A DNA stretch of 61,286 bases from Bacteroidales bacterium (GTDB lineage: Bacteria > Bacteroidota > Bacteroidia > Bacteroidales > UBA1715): NCBI GenBank assembly GCA_016714605.1, contig JADKDL010000035.1:1-61286 (forward strand), given 5' to 3'. Positions within the stretch are counted from its first letter, which is position 1; each line of letters starts with the position of its first letter. Shown one piece after another: positions 8,840 through 21,400 of this stretch. Position numbers and translations under genes: made by a program. The notes beneath the pieces are model-generated. The model worked only from the letters and a program-made list of their open reading frames with translations, searched no databases and was not told where the DNA came from.

Positions 8840-11122
8840 ATGCTCAAAATACTTGAATTTTCATCAGAAAATGATATTGTAATAGATGTTAAGAAGAAGA
8901 TTCTTAACATCTATCCTTCATTGATATTTTTAAAATATAGCTCAGAAAGTATTGTTTATGATGAGTATGATTTTATATTACTTATTCAAGACCAAACTGC
9001 TGAAAATACTTTTCTAACATTTCTAAAAACAAATAAAAGAAATAGTTGCCCCTTGCTTTTTTATAAACAAGAAAGTTATAGTCAATTAGATGATTTACTT
9101 ATAAAAGGACAAGATTTGGTTCTAAATAATGCAACTGATGCCTTTCAAAATGAATTACTTCTAGAGTATTTTTTAAACCATATAGTAAGTAATCAGAAGA
9201 AAATAAATTCGGGTGAAGAGTATTTGAATTCATGGAATCTATTCAATCTTATATCCAAGGGTATTATTATAACCGATTCTGAGGGTGATATTTTATTCTA
9301 CAATAATGCTTGCGATCAGTATCTAGGATTTGCTGATATTACAATATTTGATAATAAAATATGGTGTAAGTTTTCAAAATCTAAGTATATAGAGTCGTTC
9401 TTTTATTCTATTGTAAACCAAACAAATATCATAGATTCGTTTATTGTTGATGATTTAAATATAGAAGGAGAGAAGGTCTTTTTAAATTTTCTTTACAGTC
9501 GTTCCGATAAATTTATGTTTGGCAAAGAATTATTTATTTTTATGCTTTCAGACCTTACTAAATTAAAGAAAAACGAAGATGCTTTAGATTTTGAAAGACA
9601 ACTGCTTACACAGTTAATGGACAATATTCCCGATTCAATCTATTTTAAAGATATAAATAAGAAATATATTCGGGTAAATAAGGCACATGCCAAATTATTG
9701 GGGCTTCCATATACTGAGATGGCAGTTGGCAAAAGTACCGACCAGTTTTTGGAGGGCGATTTTGCTAATAAAACCAATCTTGACGACGATAATATTTTAC
9801 AAGGTAAATTAAATGCCTATCATACTGAAGAATATTTAAAAGATGCTAATGGTATTGAAAAATGGTTGTCTGTTATTAAGGCTGCAATTAGAGATAAATC
9901 AGGAAACATTACCGGTATTGTAGGAATTTCTAGAGATATTTCTCAACGAAAAGAAGCTGAGGAACATTTAAAATCTGCCAAACATAAAGCTGAACAAGCT
10001 GATGAACTCAAAACAGCCTTTTTAGCTAATATGAGTCACGAAATTAGAACTCCAATGAATACTATTATTGGGTTCTCTGAATTATTGAAAAGTCAGGTGC
10101 TTACTGAAGAAGAGCGTACCGAATATTTGTCATATATTATTGATGGGGGAAATACTCTTTTGAATCTAATAGATGATATTCTTGATTTTGCAAAAATTGA
10201 ATCCGGACAAATTTCAATTAAAAAAGGTTTGTGCAAAGTAAATACAATGCTATCAGAGGTATTAGTAGCTTATGAAAGAGAAAAAAACAGACGTGGAAAA
10301 GTAAATGTAAGATTATTAGCCGATAAGTCGGTTCAAGATGAAGATTTTTCGGTTTTAACAGATAGAAACAGACTTAAACAAGTACTCTCTAATATTATTT
10401 TGAATGCTTTGAAATTTACCGATAATGGGTTTATAAAAGTTGGTTATGTTATTGAGGCGGATTTTTTGAAGTTTTATGTAAAAGATACCGGTATAGGGAT
10501 TCCTTTTGATAAGCATGATATAGTATTTTCTAGATTTGGTCAGGCAGATGGTTCGGTAACGAGGAATCATGGTGGTACTGGGTTGGGTATGGCTATTTCT
10601 AAAAGCATCATTGAATTACTAGGAGGTAAAATTTGGTTTGAATCGGCTCCAGATGTTGGCACTACATTTTATTTTACAGTTCCTTTCAGCGAAAACCCAA
10701 AAACCGAAAGTTGTATTTGTAGCACTATAGAAACTGATAAGATTATTCCGAAATGGAATGGTAAAATTATAATCATTGCCGAGGATGAAGACAATAATTA
10801 TAAATATCTGGAAGCGGCACTTAAAAGTACTAATGCAATATTAATTAGAGCAACAAACGGCAAGGAATTAATAGATTTTTTGAAAACATCCGATTTTGTT
10901 ATTAGTGCAGTATTATGCGATTTGAAAATGCCTGAAATAGATGGTTATCAGGCAATTGAAATCATTAGAAATGAGTTGCATTTGGAAATACCCATTATTG
11001 CTCAAACCGGTTATGCAATGATAGGTGAGAAGCAAAAATGCTTAAAATCTGGTTTTACCGATTATTTAGCTAAACCGGTAAAATCAAAAAATCTTATTAA
11101 TACGCTTCTAAAATATTTGTGA
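8840..11122 (+). CDS. Hybrid sensor histidine kinase (PAS-PAS-HisKA-HATPase-REC)
   Basis: A 760-residue cytoplasmic protein with no clear membrane helix. Residues about 1-125 look like a degenerate receiver-like domain (EYDFILLIQD but no phospho-acceptor context). PAS domains lie at about 135-250 and 255-375, the second with DKSGNITGIVGISRDI. The HisKA domain carries the H box SHEIRTPMNTIIGFSELLK near 398. The ATPase domain has the N box NALKFTD, the G1 box DTGIGIP near 548 and GGTGLGMAIS. A C-terminal receiver starts near 642, with the acidic pair AEDED, phospho-acceptor in CDLKMPEIDG near 693, and the KP motif. It follows the second phosphatase sensor by 52 bp and probably shares its transcript. 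The output partner is not in the window. Confidence 0.93.
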   Translation: MLKILEFSSENDIVIDVKKKILNIYPSLIFLKYSSESIVYDEYDFILLIQDQTAENTFLTFLKTNKRNSCPLLFYKQESYSQLDDLLIKGQDLVLNNATDAFQNELLLEYFLNHIVSNQKKINSGEEYLNSWNLFNLISKGIIITDSEGDILFYNNACDQYLGFADITIFDNKIWCKFSKSKYIESFFYSIVNQTNIIDSFIVDDLNIEGEKVFLNFLYSRSDKFMFGKELFIFMLSDLTKLKKNEDALDFERQLLTQLMDNIPDSIYFKDINKKYIRVNKAHAKLLGLPYTEMAVGKSTDQFLEGDFANKTNLDDDNILQGKLNAYHTEEYLKDANGIEKWLSVIKAAIRDKSGNITGIVGISRDISQRKEAEEHLKSAKHKAEQADELKTAFLANMSHEIRTPMNTIIGFSELLKSQVLTEEERTEYLSYIIDGGNTLLNLIDDILDFAKIESGQISIKKGLCKVNTMLSEVLVAYEREKNRRGKVNVRLLADKSVQDEDFSVLTDRNRLKQVLSNIILNALKFTDNGFIKVGYVIEADFLKFYVKDTGIGIPFDKHDIVFSRFGQADGSVTRNHGGTGLGMAISKSIIELLGGKIWFESAPDVGTTFYFTVPFSENPKTESCICSTIETDKIIPKWNGKIIIIAEDEDNNYKYLEAALKSTNAILIRATNGKELIDFLKTSDFVISAVLCDLKMPEIDGYQAIEIIRNELHLEIPIIAQTGYAMIGEKQKCLKSGFTDYLAKPVKSKNLINTLLKYL

Positions 11123-11128
11123 TTCCAA

Positions 11129-12055
11129 TTATCGCAAATAGGTTCTGAAAACATTGTAAATCATCAGCATTCTGTCAAACTGCTGTTCTGAAAATCCATA
11201 TTTACATTCGTCAGGGCTATATGACATTATGTTTGTTACCGATGGCATATATACTTTACCAGCAGGGTCGCGGAGAGCTGTACTTGGCTCTAAATTACCA
11301 ATATATAAACAAGATTCTACCAAGTCTGTTAAAGTGGGTTCAGCAGGAGTGTCGCATATTAAGTCTCCTGTACTTGCACAAAGACTTCTATCTTCTGCAT
11401 ATTCCGACCCAAAGGCACCTTCTTCATGTGGATGAAATAATCCAAAATAATGCCCCAACTCGTGTGCAATTACTTTTGCCAATAAAGGGTTGTTTCTATA
11501 GCCGGCAGCTATCTTAACCCAATCATCTTGTTGTTTTTTTTCACCCCTAGTATCCGGATTGTTTTTTATATCATCATATGGCATTGGTGCCAATCCTCCA
11601 ACTAAATCTCCACCTGAAGATTGTAAATTATTTGAAAAATAAATATTTATTGTGTTTGGAGCGTAGTTTTTTCTCATTAACTCCTCAGCATTTTCATTTT
11701 TCGGATAGTGACTTACTGTGTCATACGCAATACCGTGAAAGTAATTAAAATTACAAACTTTGAAAGTAAAACCTGTTGGGGCAAATAAACGATTTACTCC
11801 ATCAATATTTTGTCTTATAGCCGATTCAGACATCAAAGTATCTCCATTTATTATTGATATATGTGCTGTAATGCTTATCGTTCTATCTACTCTATCGTAT
11901 GGCATATCATAAGCAGATCGTGTTTCGGTCTTTGCTTTTCTTAATTTATTTTTTTGCCAAGTTATGAAAGCTTCATTTTCAAAGTAATCGTTTGTCTGTG
12001 CGCATAAAACTGTAGATAAAATCAGTATAAAATTTGTTATAATGTATTTATTCAT
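11129..12055 (-). CDS. Secreted M43 (pappalysin/cytophagalysin-type) zinc metalloprotease
   Basis: I chose the ATG at 12055 because it gives a clean signal peptide (MNKYIITNFILILSTVLCAQ); an in-frame ATG ten codons upstream at 12085 would spoil it. The mature protein (about 290 residues) carries the extended zinc motif HELGHYFGLFHPHE, with three His ligands and the catalytic Glu. It is followed by the conserved Cys-containing loop GDLICDTPAEP and the Met-turn NIMSYSPDECKYGFSEQQ, all typical of the M43 pappalysin family. These enzymes are exported proteases. This copy has no T9SS C-terminal signal and ends soon after the catalytic domain. The gene is convergent with the hybrid kinase, with only 6 bp between the stops. 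Confidence 0.9.
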   Translation of the reverse strand: MNKYIITNFILILSTVLCAQTNDYFENEAFITWQKNKLRKAKTETRSAYDMPYDRVDRTISITAHISIINGDTLMSESAIRQNIDGVNRLFAPTGFTFKVCNFNYFHGIAYDTVSHYPKNENAEELMRKNYAPNTINIYFSNNLQSSGGDLVGGLAPMPYDDIKNNPDTRGEKKQQDDWVKIAAGYRNNPLLAKVIAHELGHYFGLFHPHEEGAFGSEYAEDRSLCASTGDLICDTPAEPTLTDLVESCLYIGNLEPSTALRDPAGKVYMPSVTNIMSYSPDECKYGFSEQQFDRMLMIYNVFRTYLR

Positions 12056-12274
12056 TACTTTCGTGTTAAGTTTATAGTTTTGCAAAATTATAAATTAATA
12101 TTTAAAAAGGGCAGTAATAATATTTTTTTGTTATCGCAGCGAACAATTTAGTAGTTTTTGGAGTCTACAATTCAACAGACTATGAAAACTATGTTTTTGG
12201 TTGCTCTCAATTATTATTTATTTTGTTGCCTAGCTTGTTAATAAAATGTATAATTTAAGGTATTTTATTGTTGT

Positions 12275-15200
12275 ATGATGAATAAAAAGTCATTTATCTT
12301 TCTGATTTTGTTGGTTTTAGTTAAAATTGTAACTTGTCAGATAAATCCTTCTTTCGTTTTTAGTTTTCCTCATGGTAATTGTGCTCCTAACGTAGATGTT
12401 GTTTTCTCAAATACAACACCCAATGCATCAGAATATACCTTTTGGTGGTATTTTGATAATGGAAGCCCCGAGTTTAAATCAAATGAATTAACTAGGCAAA
12501 TAAATTATTCTCTAGCTAAAAAATATATTGTTAGTTTGAAAGCTGTTGATGCTGCTGGAAATTCAGAAATTTTTTATGATACAATAGTTTTGGTAAAATC
12601 ACCGATTGCCGCATTTAAAGATTCGGCTGAGGGCTGTGTACCTACCACTCTTCATTTGCAAAACACCACAATAATTGGCGATGCTCCTATTGTAGAATAT
12701 AAATGGAATTTTGGTGATGGAAAATATATTTATGATGAATATCCAACAAAGTATATAACTCAGGCTGCAACATATCCGGTTTACTTAAATGTAACGGATG
12801 AAAATAATTGTCAATCAGTGGTTAGCTCAAATGTTCAGGTTTACAATAAACCTTCTGCCGATTTTGTTCTTAGCAAATTTCTCATGCGATGCACCGCTTG
12901 TTGTAAATGCCACAAGTACTGCATCAAACCAAGGTGAAACGGTTTATAATTGGGATTTTGGTAATGGAGCAATCAGTTCAAAAATAAATCCCGATGCTGT
13001 AACATATTCTGATAAAGGAAACTATGCAATTAAATTGACTACACAACTGGGCGCAAATTGTAGTGATGTGAAAATTAAAAATGTTCAGGTTGGTGCATTC
13101 GATCCTTTAATTACAATGTATTATGGTATTATTTCAAAAGAAAATATTATTCAAACCAATCAGGTTGTCCCAATAGGAATTGTTCATTTCAAAAACAATA
13201 CGAACGATACGCTCAAATATAAATGGACAATAAATGGTGTCGATTATGTAAATACCAATCCGAGGGTGGTTTTTTGTAGTCAGGGTGAATATCAGGTTGC
13301 TTTAACAGTGGGTACCGACTTAGCTTGTCCGTCTACAGCTACTAAGGTTCTAAGGGTTGCAAATAGTAATAATTCTTTTATCTCAATTTTTCAGAATGAC
13401 CAATTAGTTTTAGATACTGCTAACACAGGTTCAATCGAATTTAGATCCCCATATATAGGAGCAGAAAATAAATGGAATTTTCATGGCAAAACTCTATTTG
13501 GCGACAAGGTAAGTTTTGATACCTGTGTGCCTGGTGCATATACTATTGAGCTGATTTCTGCTTTTGATAAGGATTGTGTTGATACCCTTCGTAGAAATTT
13601 TATAGTTTCAGAATCAAACGATTCTAGTATTGTAATAAGACAAGATGGAATTACATATTTAGCTGATAAGGTTGAAATTTGCGATGGTACTATGACCTTT
13701 GCAACTAAGTCGCCTCTGTTTTCTAATGCAGTCTGGACTATTGGCGGAAAAACATATTTGGGTTCTACCGTTACGGCAGTCATTTGTAAGCCAGAAAATT
13801 TGCCTATAAAAGTTGAAGGTTTCTTTTATAATAACTGTAAAATAAAATCGTCGCGTTCTATTAAAGTAAATTTATGTGCCAATGATGAAAGCTTTAAATT
13901 AGCTAGAATTATTCAAGGTCAAGAGCTTGAAGTTTTCGATAATGATACTATTTGCGTAGGCAACGAATATTATGTTGAACCTAAACATAAAGATCATTTT
14001 ATAAACTGGACTTTCGAGGTACTTAAGCGTGGCGGTGTAGATTTTGTAACACCCAAAAAAGGTGACAATCTTTTAGGTATGATTACCAAAAAAACGAATG
14101 GTTGTATAGATACCATTACTAAGAAAGTGTTTGGAGTAAATGTAATTGCAGATTTTTCATTGAAAAATGCTCAGTTTAATTGTGTGTTTCCTTTAGAAAC
14201 CGATTTTTACAATAAGTCGCAAAACGCTACTGCTTTTCAGTGGCGAGTGCAATATATTTCAAGTGGAGATACAATTGTTGATTCTATTTTTGCAAAAATT
14301 AAATCTCCACATCTTTCAGCTCATTTTCCGTATCATGAAATTGATAAATATAGACATTGGATTGATACAACCAAATTAATAATAACTTTAGATGCCACTT
14401 CTTCTTATGGTTGTGGTGATAAAAAACGCTTAGATGTAATAAAAAGAATGCCTTTAGCTCGTTTCACTCCGAGTATAAAATGGGGTTGTGCTCCTCTATC
14501 TGTCGATTTTGAAAGTCAAGATGAACCCGGTTTTGATTTCATAGATTCTGTCTTTATACTTAATCCGTATACTTCTAAAATTGATACAGCCCTCAGACGA
14601 AGATATAATGAAATTGTGTCTTTGTATTGGGATTTTGGCGATGGCACTCCAATCATTCATACTGATAGTGCCGAATTATCTACTTTCTTATCTGATGTTA
14701 AAAAATGTTATACTACTTCAATTGGTTCGAGTGGATATATATTGAGTGAAATTGCAAGATACGAAAGAGAGCAAAAAGGGTATGGTGTACTCTTTTATAT
14801 TTCTCAACTTCTCAAAAATATCGATATCGATGCTTATAAAGTTTTTAAAGAATGTTGGAAAAATCAAAAGCATCTTTCTAGCAGAATGCAAAATCATATA
14901 TATACGAAACCAGAATTTATTATCCTAAATTAATTGTAGAAGACGTAAATGGATGTAGAGATACCTCATATACTGTTGAAATTAAGGTTGGTGATAAGCT
15001 TGATATTTCGTTTGAAGTGGAGAATAAAGTAATTTGTCCTGATGAAAAATACGTATCAATAACACTTCAAAAGATGCTGCTAAAGTTAATTCTTGGTATT
15101 ATTTCTCTGATGATTTGCAAATTAATTCAAGTTGTTCGGTAGAGCAATCTCCCGATTTATATGTAAGTCCTCAACAGACAGGTGTTTTACCAATATCTTT

Positions 15201-18200
15201 GAGAGCCGAATATAACGGATGTTTCACCGAAGTAACAAATCAAAATGCTGTTAAGGTTAAGGGGCCAATTGGTAAATTTGATTTTACGGTAAATTGTGCT
15301 AGTTCGTATGATTATGTTTTTGAAGAAAAAATATCAGGGGCTACTCATTGGTATTGGCAGTATGGAAATGATACTCAGCCTACTGACACTAATATTTCTA
15401 AGCCTTTACATCATTTTGATTCTACAGCCAATTATACGGTAGTATTAGTATCAAAGAATGACACTTCGGGTTGTAAAGATTATGTATTTGGTAAAACGGT
15501 TAAAGTAAGAAAAGTTAAAATTGATACACTATTAAATACAATATTGTGTCCGAAAGTTCCGGTAAGACCTTCGGCAGAAATGGCTGTAGATTACAATGAT
15601 AACCGCAATTTTGAACCATTTGCATGGTATCTAAATGGCACTGGGTTGTATAGAGATTGGCTTGGAGAAATTGAAACCTTTTTCAAAGATACCGGAAGGG
15701 TTGTAATTACTATTGTTGCTGTCGATGAGAACCTCTGTACCGATACGCTTCGTCAAGAGGCTTATGTAAGAAGTCCGAAAGTGAAAATTGAATCAAATAA
15801 AGATTATTTATGTGGTATTAATGATACTGCTGAATTCAGATTTTCACTTTACGATTCCACTATAGTAAGATGGATGTGGGATTTTGACGATTTCAAACAA
15901 GAATATCAATATGCTACCGATTCTGTAGATTCTGTTCTTCATGCCTTTGCTTTTAAAAATGACCGAATGTTTAATGTAATGGTTCAGGTGCAAGACAGTT
16001 TTGGTTGTTGGGGAACCGATACTCTTTTTATTGATGGATATTATAAGACAGCCGATTTTACAATGAAATCAAACAATATTTGTTTCGGTTATGATACGGC
16101 ACAATTCTTTAATGTTTCAACCGATTTAGATTCATCTTTTTGGCATTTAGGCGATACCAGTTTTGTTACCAATGATACTCTTTTGAACCACATATATAAA
16201 AATAAAGGTGTCTATCCGATTATACATGTGGGCTATTATAAAACATGTAAAGACTCTGTCTATTGGAAAGATTCGGTTGGTGTTGGTACTCCAGATGCTT
16301 CGTTTTTCGCGAGCGATACTTTAGTGTGTACAAAAGAACTCATTTCATTTCACTTAGAGAATCCTTTGCATGATGCTTTTGGTTTGTGGACCTTCACCGA
16401 TCTGCATCCAACGCCGTTGTCTGATAGTATTTCGTATTTCTATGAAGATAGTGTTGAATATTACCGATATTACAATGCCGGTCTTAAAAGAATAAAATTA
16501 CGTTTAGATTATGGTAGTTGTGTAGATAGTTCAACTATTTCTGTAAAAGTAAATGGAGCATTTTTAACTGCCGAAAACAGAAATACTTGTGTAGATAGTT
16601 CAGTGATTTTTAGAGATACGTTGGCTATTTCTGATTCTTACAAATGGACTATTGTTGGAAATGAGGTTTTTGATACTGTTACAACGTCTCCTTTTTATGA
16701 ACATACGTTTGCACAGAGGGGTAATTATTCTGTTAGGCTCATTGCCATAACCGATGGTTGTAATGATACTATTGTTAAGACCGATTATGTAAATATTCAA
16801 AAAGTTAAAGCCGATTATACCGTTTCTCAAGATACTATTTGTTTCAATGAGGAGGTTGTCTTTAAACATGCCAAAGAACTTTACGATGCTCAAACAGGTG
16901 AGTGGTGGTTTAATGATTTTGTATCGACTCCATTTTTTAAAGATACTATATTTACTCAACCTTATGTTACTTTAGGAGCTAATAATACCCGTTTGGTACT
17001 TCGTAGTAGCAATGGATGTATCGATGAAGCTCGAAAAACAATATTCATAGGTGGCAGTAAACCTGTTATTGCTGCTAGTCCCGAATATGTGTGTTTTGGA
17101 CAGCCTATCGCGTTTTCATATACCGTGCCTAATTATACCGGACTCGCTAAGAATATTGAGTGGGTGTTTGGCGATGGAAATACTTCTTCAAGCGAGAAAC
17201 CTACGCACACTTACCAAACTATGAAAGGTGAAATTTTTCCTAAAATGGTTTTTACCGATTCTATTGGTTGTAGAGTACCTTCTGATGCTTTGAAAGTGAC
17301 GGTTGCAAAATTGAAAGCTGAATTTAATTTCGAGAGAAATCCTATATGTGTTTTTGAAAGTTTACAAACTATAAATACTTCAACAGATGCTGTTGAAAAT
17401 ACTTGGACTATAAATGATTCAATCGTGGGAAACAGCCCAGATTTATTGATTAGTCAAGGTTTTTCTAAGTCAGGAAATTACAATGTAAAATTGGTGGTAG
17501 CAGATAATAATAATTGTACTAGTGATACCACTCAAACCTTAAATGTAAAACCGCTACCCGATGTAACTATCTGGGTGAGAGATTCGCTTTGTGTGGGCGA
17601 TACTATAAGTGTTTATGCGCAATATGAGCCGAGCAATACTGCCGAGTGGTTTATAAATGGTGCGCCTGACTATAGACCAATAAATCCTAAGATTGAGAAA
17701 CCGCTTGCAACTACTCAATATGTTGTTTCTGTAGTAGATTCATTTATGTGTAAAAATGCAGATACTAGTTTGGTATTTGTTCAACAACTTCCGCAGCATA
17801 TTATTCCTAATGATACGATTATGGCTATTGGCGATACCATTCATTTTGGAGCATTATCTGATGTGAATTCTACTTTTACATGGAAAGCTAATACTACCGA
17901 TATAAGTTGTACTGATTGTCCGAACCCTAAAATTTATTCTTTTGAAAGTAATACCTATACTCTAACCATTTCCGATTGGTGTGTGTCTCGAGAATATGAA
18001 ATCTTTGTAGAGGTGATTCCTACCACTAAGTTCGATGTTCCTTCTGCTTTTACACCTAATGGCGATGGAGTAAATGATGTATTGAGAATTAGAGGTTGGG
18101 GTATTAAAGAAATCATAGAATTTGATGTCTATAACAGATGGGGACAATTGCTCTATTCTTCAACCGAAATGACAGGTGGATGGGATGGAACATATAGAGG

Positions 18201-18300
18201 TAAACAACAAGGTATGGATACCTATGTATATAAAGCGAAGGTTAAAACCTTTTTAAATGAAGAGCTTTACAAACAAGGTTATGTTGATTTGGTTCGATAA
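12275..18300 (+). pseudogene. PKD-repeat surface protein with type B T9SS / gliding-motility C-terminal domain, three frameshifts
   Basis: An intact product would be about 2000 residues: a signal peptide, then many PKD-type Ig-like domains (YKWNFGDG, YNWDFGNG, LYWDFGDG, EWVFGDGNTSSSEKPTHTY). The last 90 residues are a gliding-motility-associated/T9SS type B domain: FTPNGDGVNDVLRI, FDVYNRWGQLLY, GGWDGTYRGK, ending KQGYVDLVR. Such proteins are secreted to the cell surface. The frame is broken three times: one extra base near 12878-12881 (...VLSKF then SCDAPLVV), an extra TA in the repeat 14896-14904 (HIYETRIYYPKL restored), and one missing base near 15056-15060. Open segments are 12275-12937, 12798-14933 and 15115-18300. 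Either the gene is inactive or the consensus is poor here. Confidence 0.85.
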
Positions 18301-18409
18301 GAATTATAAATAGTATCGGTATTTTATTAATAATGATACTGTTAATGTTTTAAGCTAATTGCATTAATCTGAAAAAATTATTATAGTATTTTATAAAAAA
18401 ATTAAACTG

Positions 18410-21400
18410 ATGAAGAGTATTTCAAAGTATTTGTTTTTACTAGCTGGTTGTATGTTTTTGTCGTTAGGTGTTTTGGGACAAAAAATAGTTTTTGTAAACG
18501 CCAAGGCTACCGGAAACAACGATGGTTCTACATGGGAAAATGCGTATATTCATATTCAAGATGCCATAAATAATGCTGCAAATGCAGGTGGTGGCGATGT
18601 TTGGGTTGCTGCCGAAACATATATTCCTGTTTCTGATAGAGATGGCAACTTTGATGTAGCTGATAAAAGAACATTTTGCTTTGTTTTAAGAAAAAATGTG
18701 CGAGTTTACGGCGGTTTTGTTGGCAGTGAATTAAAATTTAGTCAGAGAAATCATTATAAAAATGTTACAATACTTTCTGGAGAAATAGGTTTAGAAGGAT
18801 TTGATGATAATTGTTACTCAATCGTTTGTACCGATGGTAATCTTACCAAATCAAGTATCCTCAACGGTTTTACCATTACCGGAGCTAGTTCCAATGCCAA
18901 TGGAGGTGGTGCTTTGCTCACTGGTGGTACTATTGAATATTGTACTTTTATCAGTAATTATGCGGCAAATGGAGCTGCTTTGCATGCCACCAACGCGGTT
19001 ATTAGAAAATGTGAATTGAAATTTAATAGAGCTACTCAGAATGCTGGAGGTGCTTATTTAATTAATTCTAAATTAGATAGTTGTACTATTAGAAATAATT
19101 CTGCTATTAATGGAGCAGGTGTCTATTCAGAAAATTCAACAGTAAGTTCTTCGACAGTTTATGAAAATACTGCTTCAGGCAATGGTGGCGGACTATTTAT
19201 TACTAATAATGCAAAAATTTTGTCGTGTAAAATATTTAACAACTCTGCTTTAAATGGTGGAGGTACTTATAAAAATTCTAACTCAATAATTGTAAATACT
19301 TTATTGGCAAATAATAATGCTGATAATAAGGGTGGAGGTATATATACTCGTGAGTCGGGCAATAATGCGCAACTTACCATTGTAAACAATTATGCCGAAA
19401 ATGCAGGTGGGGCATTATATTCTGAAAGTGCTTGTGTTATTAAAAATTCTGTTTTGTGGAACAATAATAAATCTATTGCAAATGAAAATCAACAAAGCCA
19501 ATTTTCAAATATTGCAATCTCCGACATTGCTCCAATTACTGGCGTTGTAGTTAATGATTTAAAACTTACTGAGACCCAAATTATCTTTGTGAAACCTATT
19601 GATAGTATCGGAAATCTTGTCACTCCAAATGCGAAGGAGGTATTGTTTTATGCTAATTGGCAACCCGCGCCTTATTCTCCAATAGTTGAAAATGGTAATA
19701 ATACTTTTGTTGATACTATTTTGTTTGACATAAATGGTAAAACCAGAATTTTAAATACAAAAACAACCAGTAATGATAATGATCTAATTGCTACTGTCGA
19801 TTTGGGTGCTTATGAAAGTAAAGCAAACTTAAAAGCATCGGAAAGTGGAATTGTCTATATTAAAAAATCATGGACTGGCAATGGAGATGGTACTTCGTGG
19901 CAGAATGCTTCTGATGAATTGCAACTCGCTATTGATAATGCTGCTAAACTGGTTACCGATACCGTTTTACAGATATGGGTAGAAAGAGGTTTGTATTATC
20001 CGGCTAATACAATGAGTGTTGGTCTTAGTGTACATAAATCTGTTGAACTTTATGGTGGTTTTGTTGGTTGGGAGAGTCAAATTGACGAGAGAGATCTTGA
20101 ATATAATAAAACGGTGCTTAGTGCCGATATTGGAGAACCTTTTGTGCAAGAAGACAATATTAAGGTTGTTTTATCGGTAAGTGCAGCTTCTATTATCGAT
20201 GGTTTTTCACTTATCTATGGTAAAGATAGGGGTGCTGATATCAATAAATCAATAATGAGAAATTGTGAGATTTCGTTTTGCGGATTTGAGCAAACATACG
20301 CTGCTATTTCTATGATTAATAGTTCATTAATAAACTCTTCTATTCATGACAATGTAAGTACAACCCTTGGTGGTGGTGCTATTTATGCCTACAACTCTAC
20401 TATAAATAGATGTAAGATATTCCAAAATACGAATGGTGGCTTTGCCGGTGGTCTTGAATTATATTCATCGGTACTTTCTGAATCTCAAATTTATGATAAT
20501 AAATGTACCGGAATAATGAACTATGGTGGTGGTGGAATTTCTGTTACCAACGGTGTGGTTGAGAAATGTATTATTAGAAATAATTCAACTAACTGGACAG
20601 GTGGTGGTATTTCTGCTTATGGCGATTCTTTTATTAAGGAATGTGAAATTTATAATAATAAATCTGTACAAGGTGGTGGGGGCGTAAGTTCTACCGGAAG
20701 TGCTAATGTGAAAGTAGAAAACTGCCATGTATATAATAATATTTCGGCTGCAAGTGGTGGTGGTTTATATTCGTGCAGAGAGGTTGTAAACAGCATAATT
20801 AGAAACAATGAGGCGAATGATGGTGGTGGTATATATAATTGTAAGTTGGTACTTTTTTCTACAATTATTCAAAATAAAACCAGTCTGCTTGGAAGCGGAT
20901 ATACTACTACAAAGGCTGATACGCTCAAATATTCAATATTATGGGGTAATACTGACAATGATAATAGTTCTACCATTCAACTGTATCAGACAGGCGGACA
21001 AGGTTCAATAACGTATTGTGGTATTGAGGGTGGATACACCGGAATAGGAAATTTTAGCTTAAGCAAAAAAAATGGCGACAATTATGGTCCTAATTTTACA
21101 AAACCAAGTTCGGCTAGTGGCGTTTCTAATGAGGCTACAGACCTTACTTTACTTACAAAATCACCAATTATAGACCGTGCAATATTTGATGCCAAAACAC
21201 CTCCTGTAGATTATAACTTCAATTGTAGGGTTATAAATGGAGCGCCCGATTTTGGTGCAATAGAATCGGGTGAGAGCGAATATAAAAATCTTATTTTAAA
21301 TAGAATATATGTAACAGAATACGGGACTGGTTTGGGAACTTCTTGGACCGATGCTCTGGGCGATATAAATCAGGCTATTTTTATTGCCTCTTTTCTCAAT

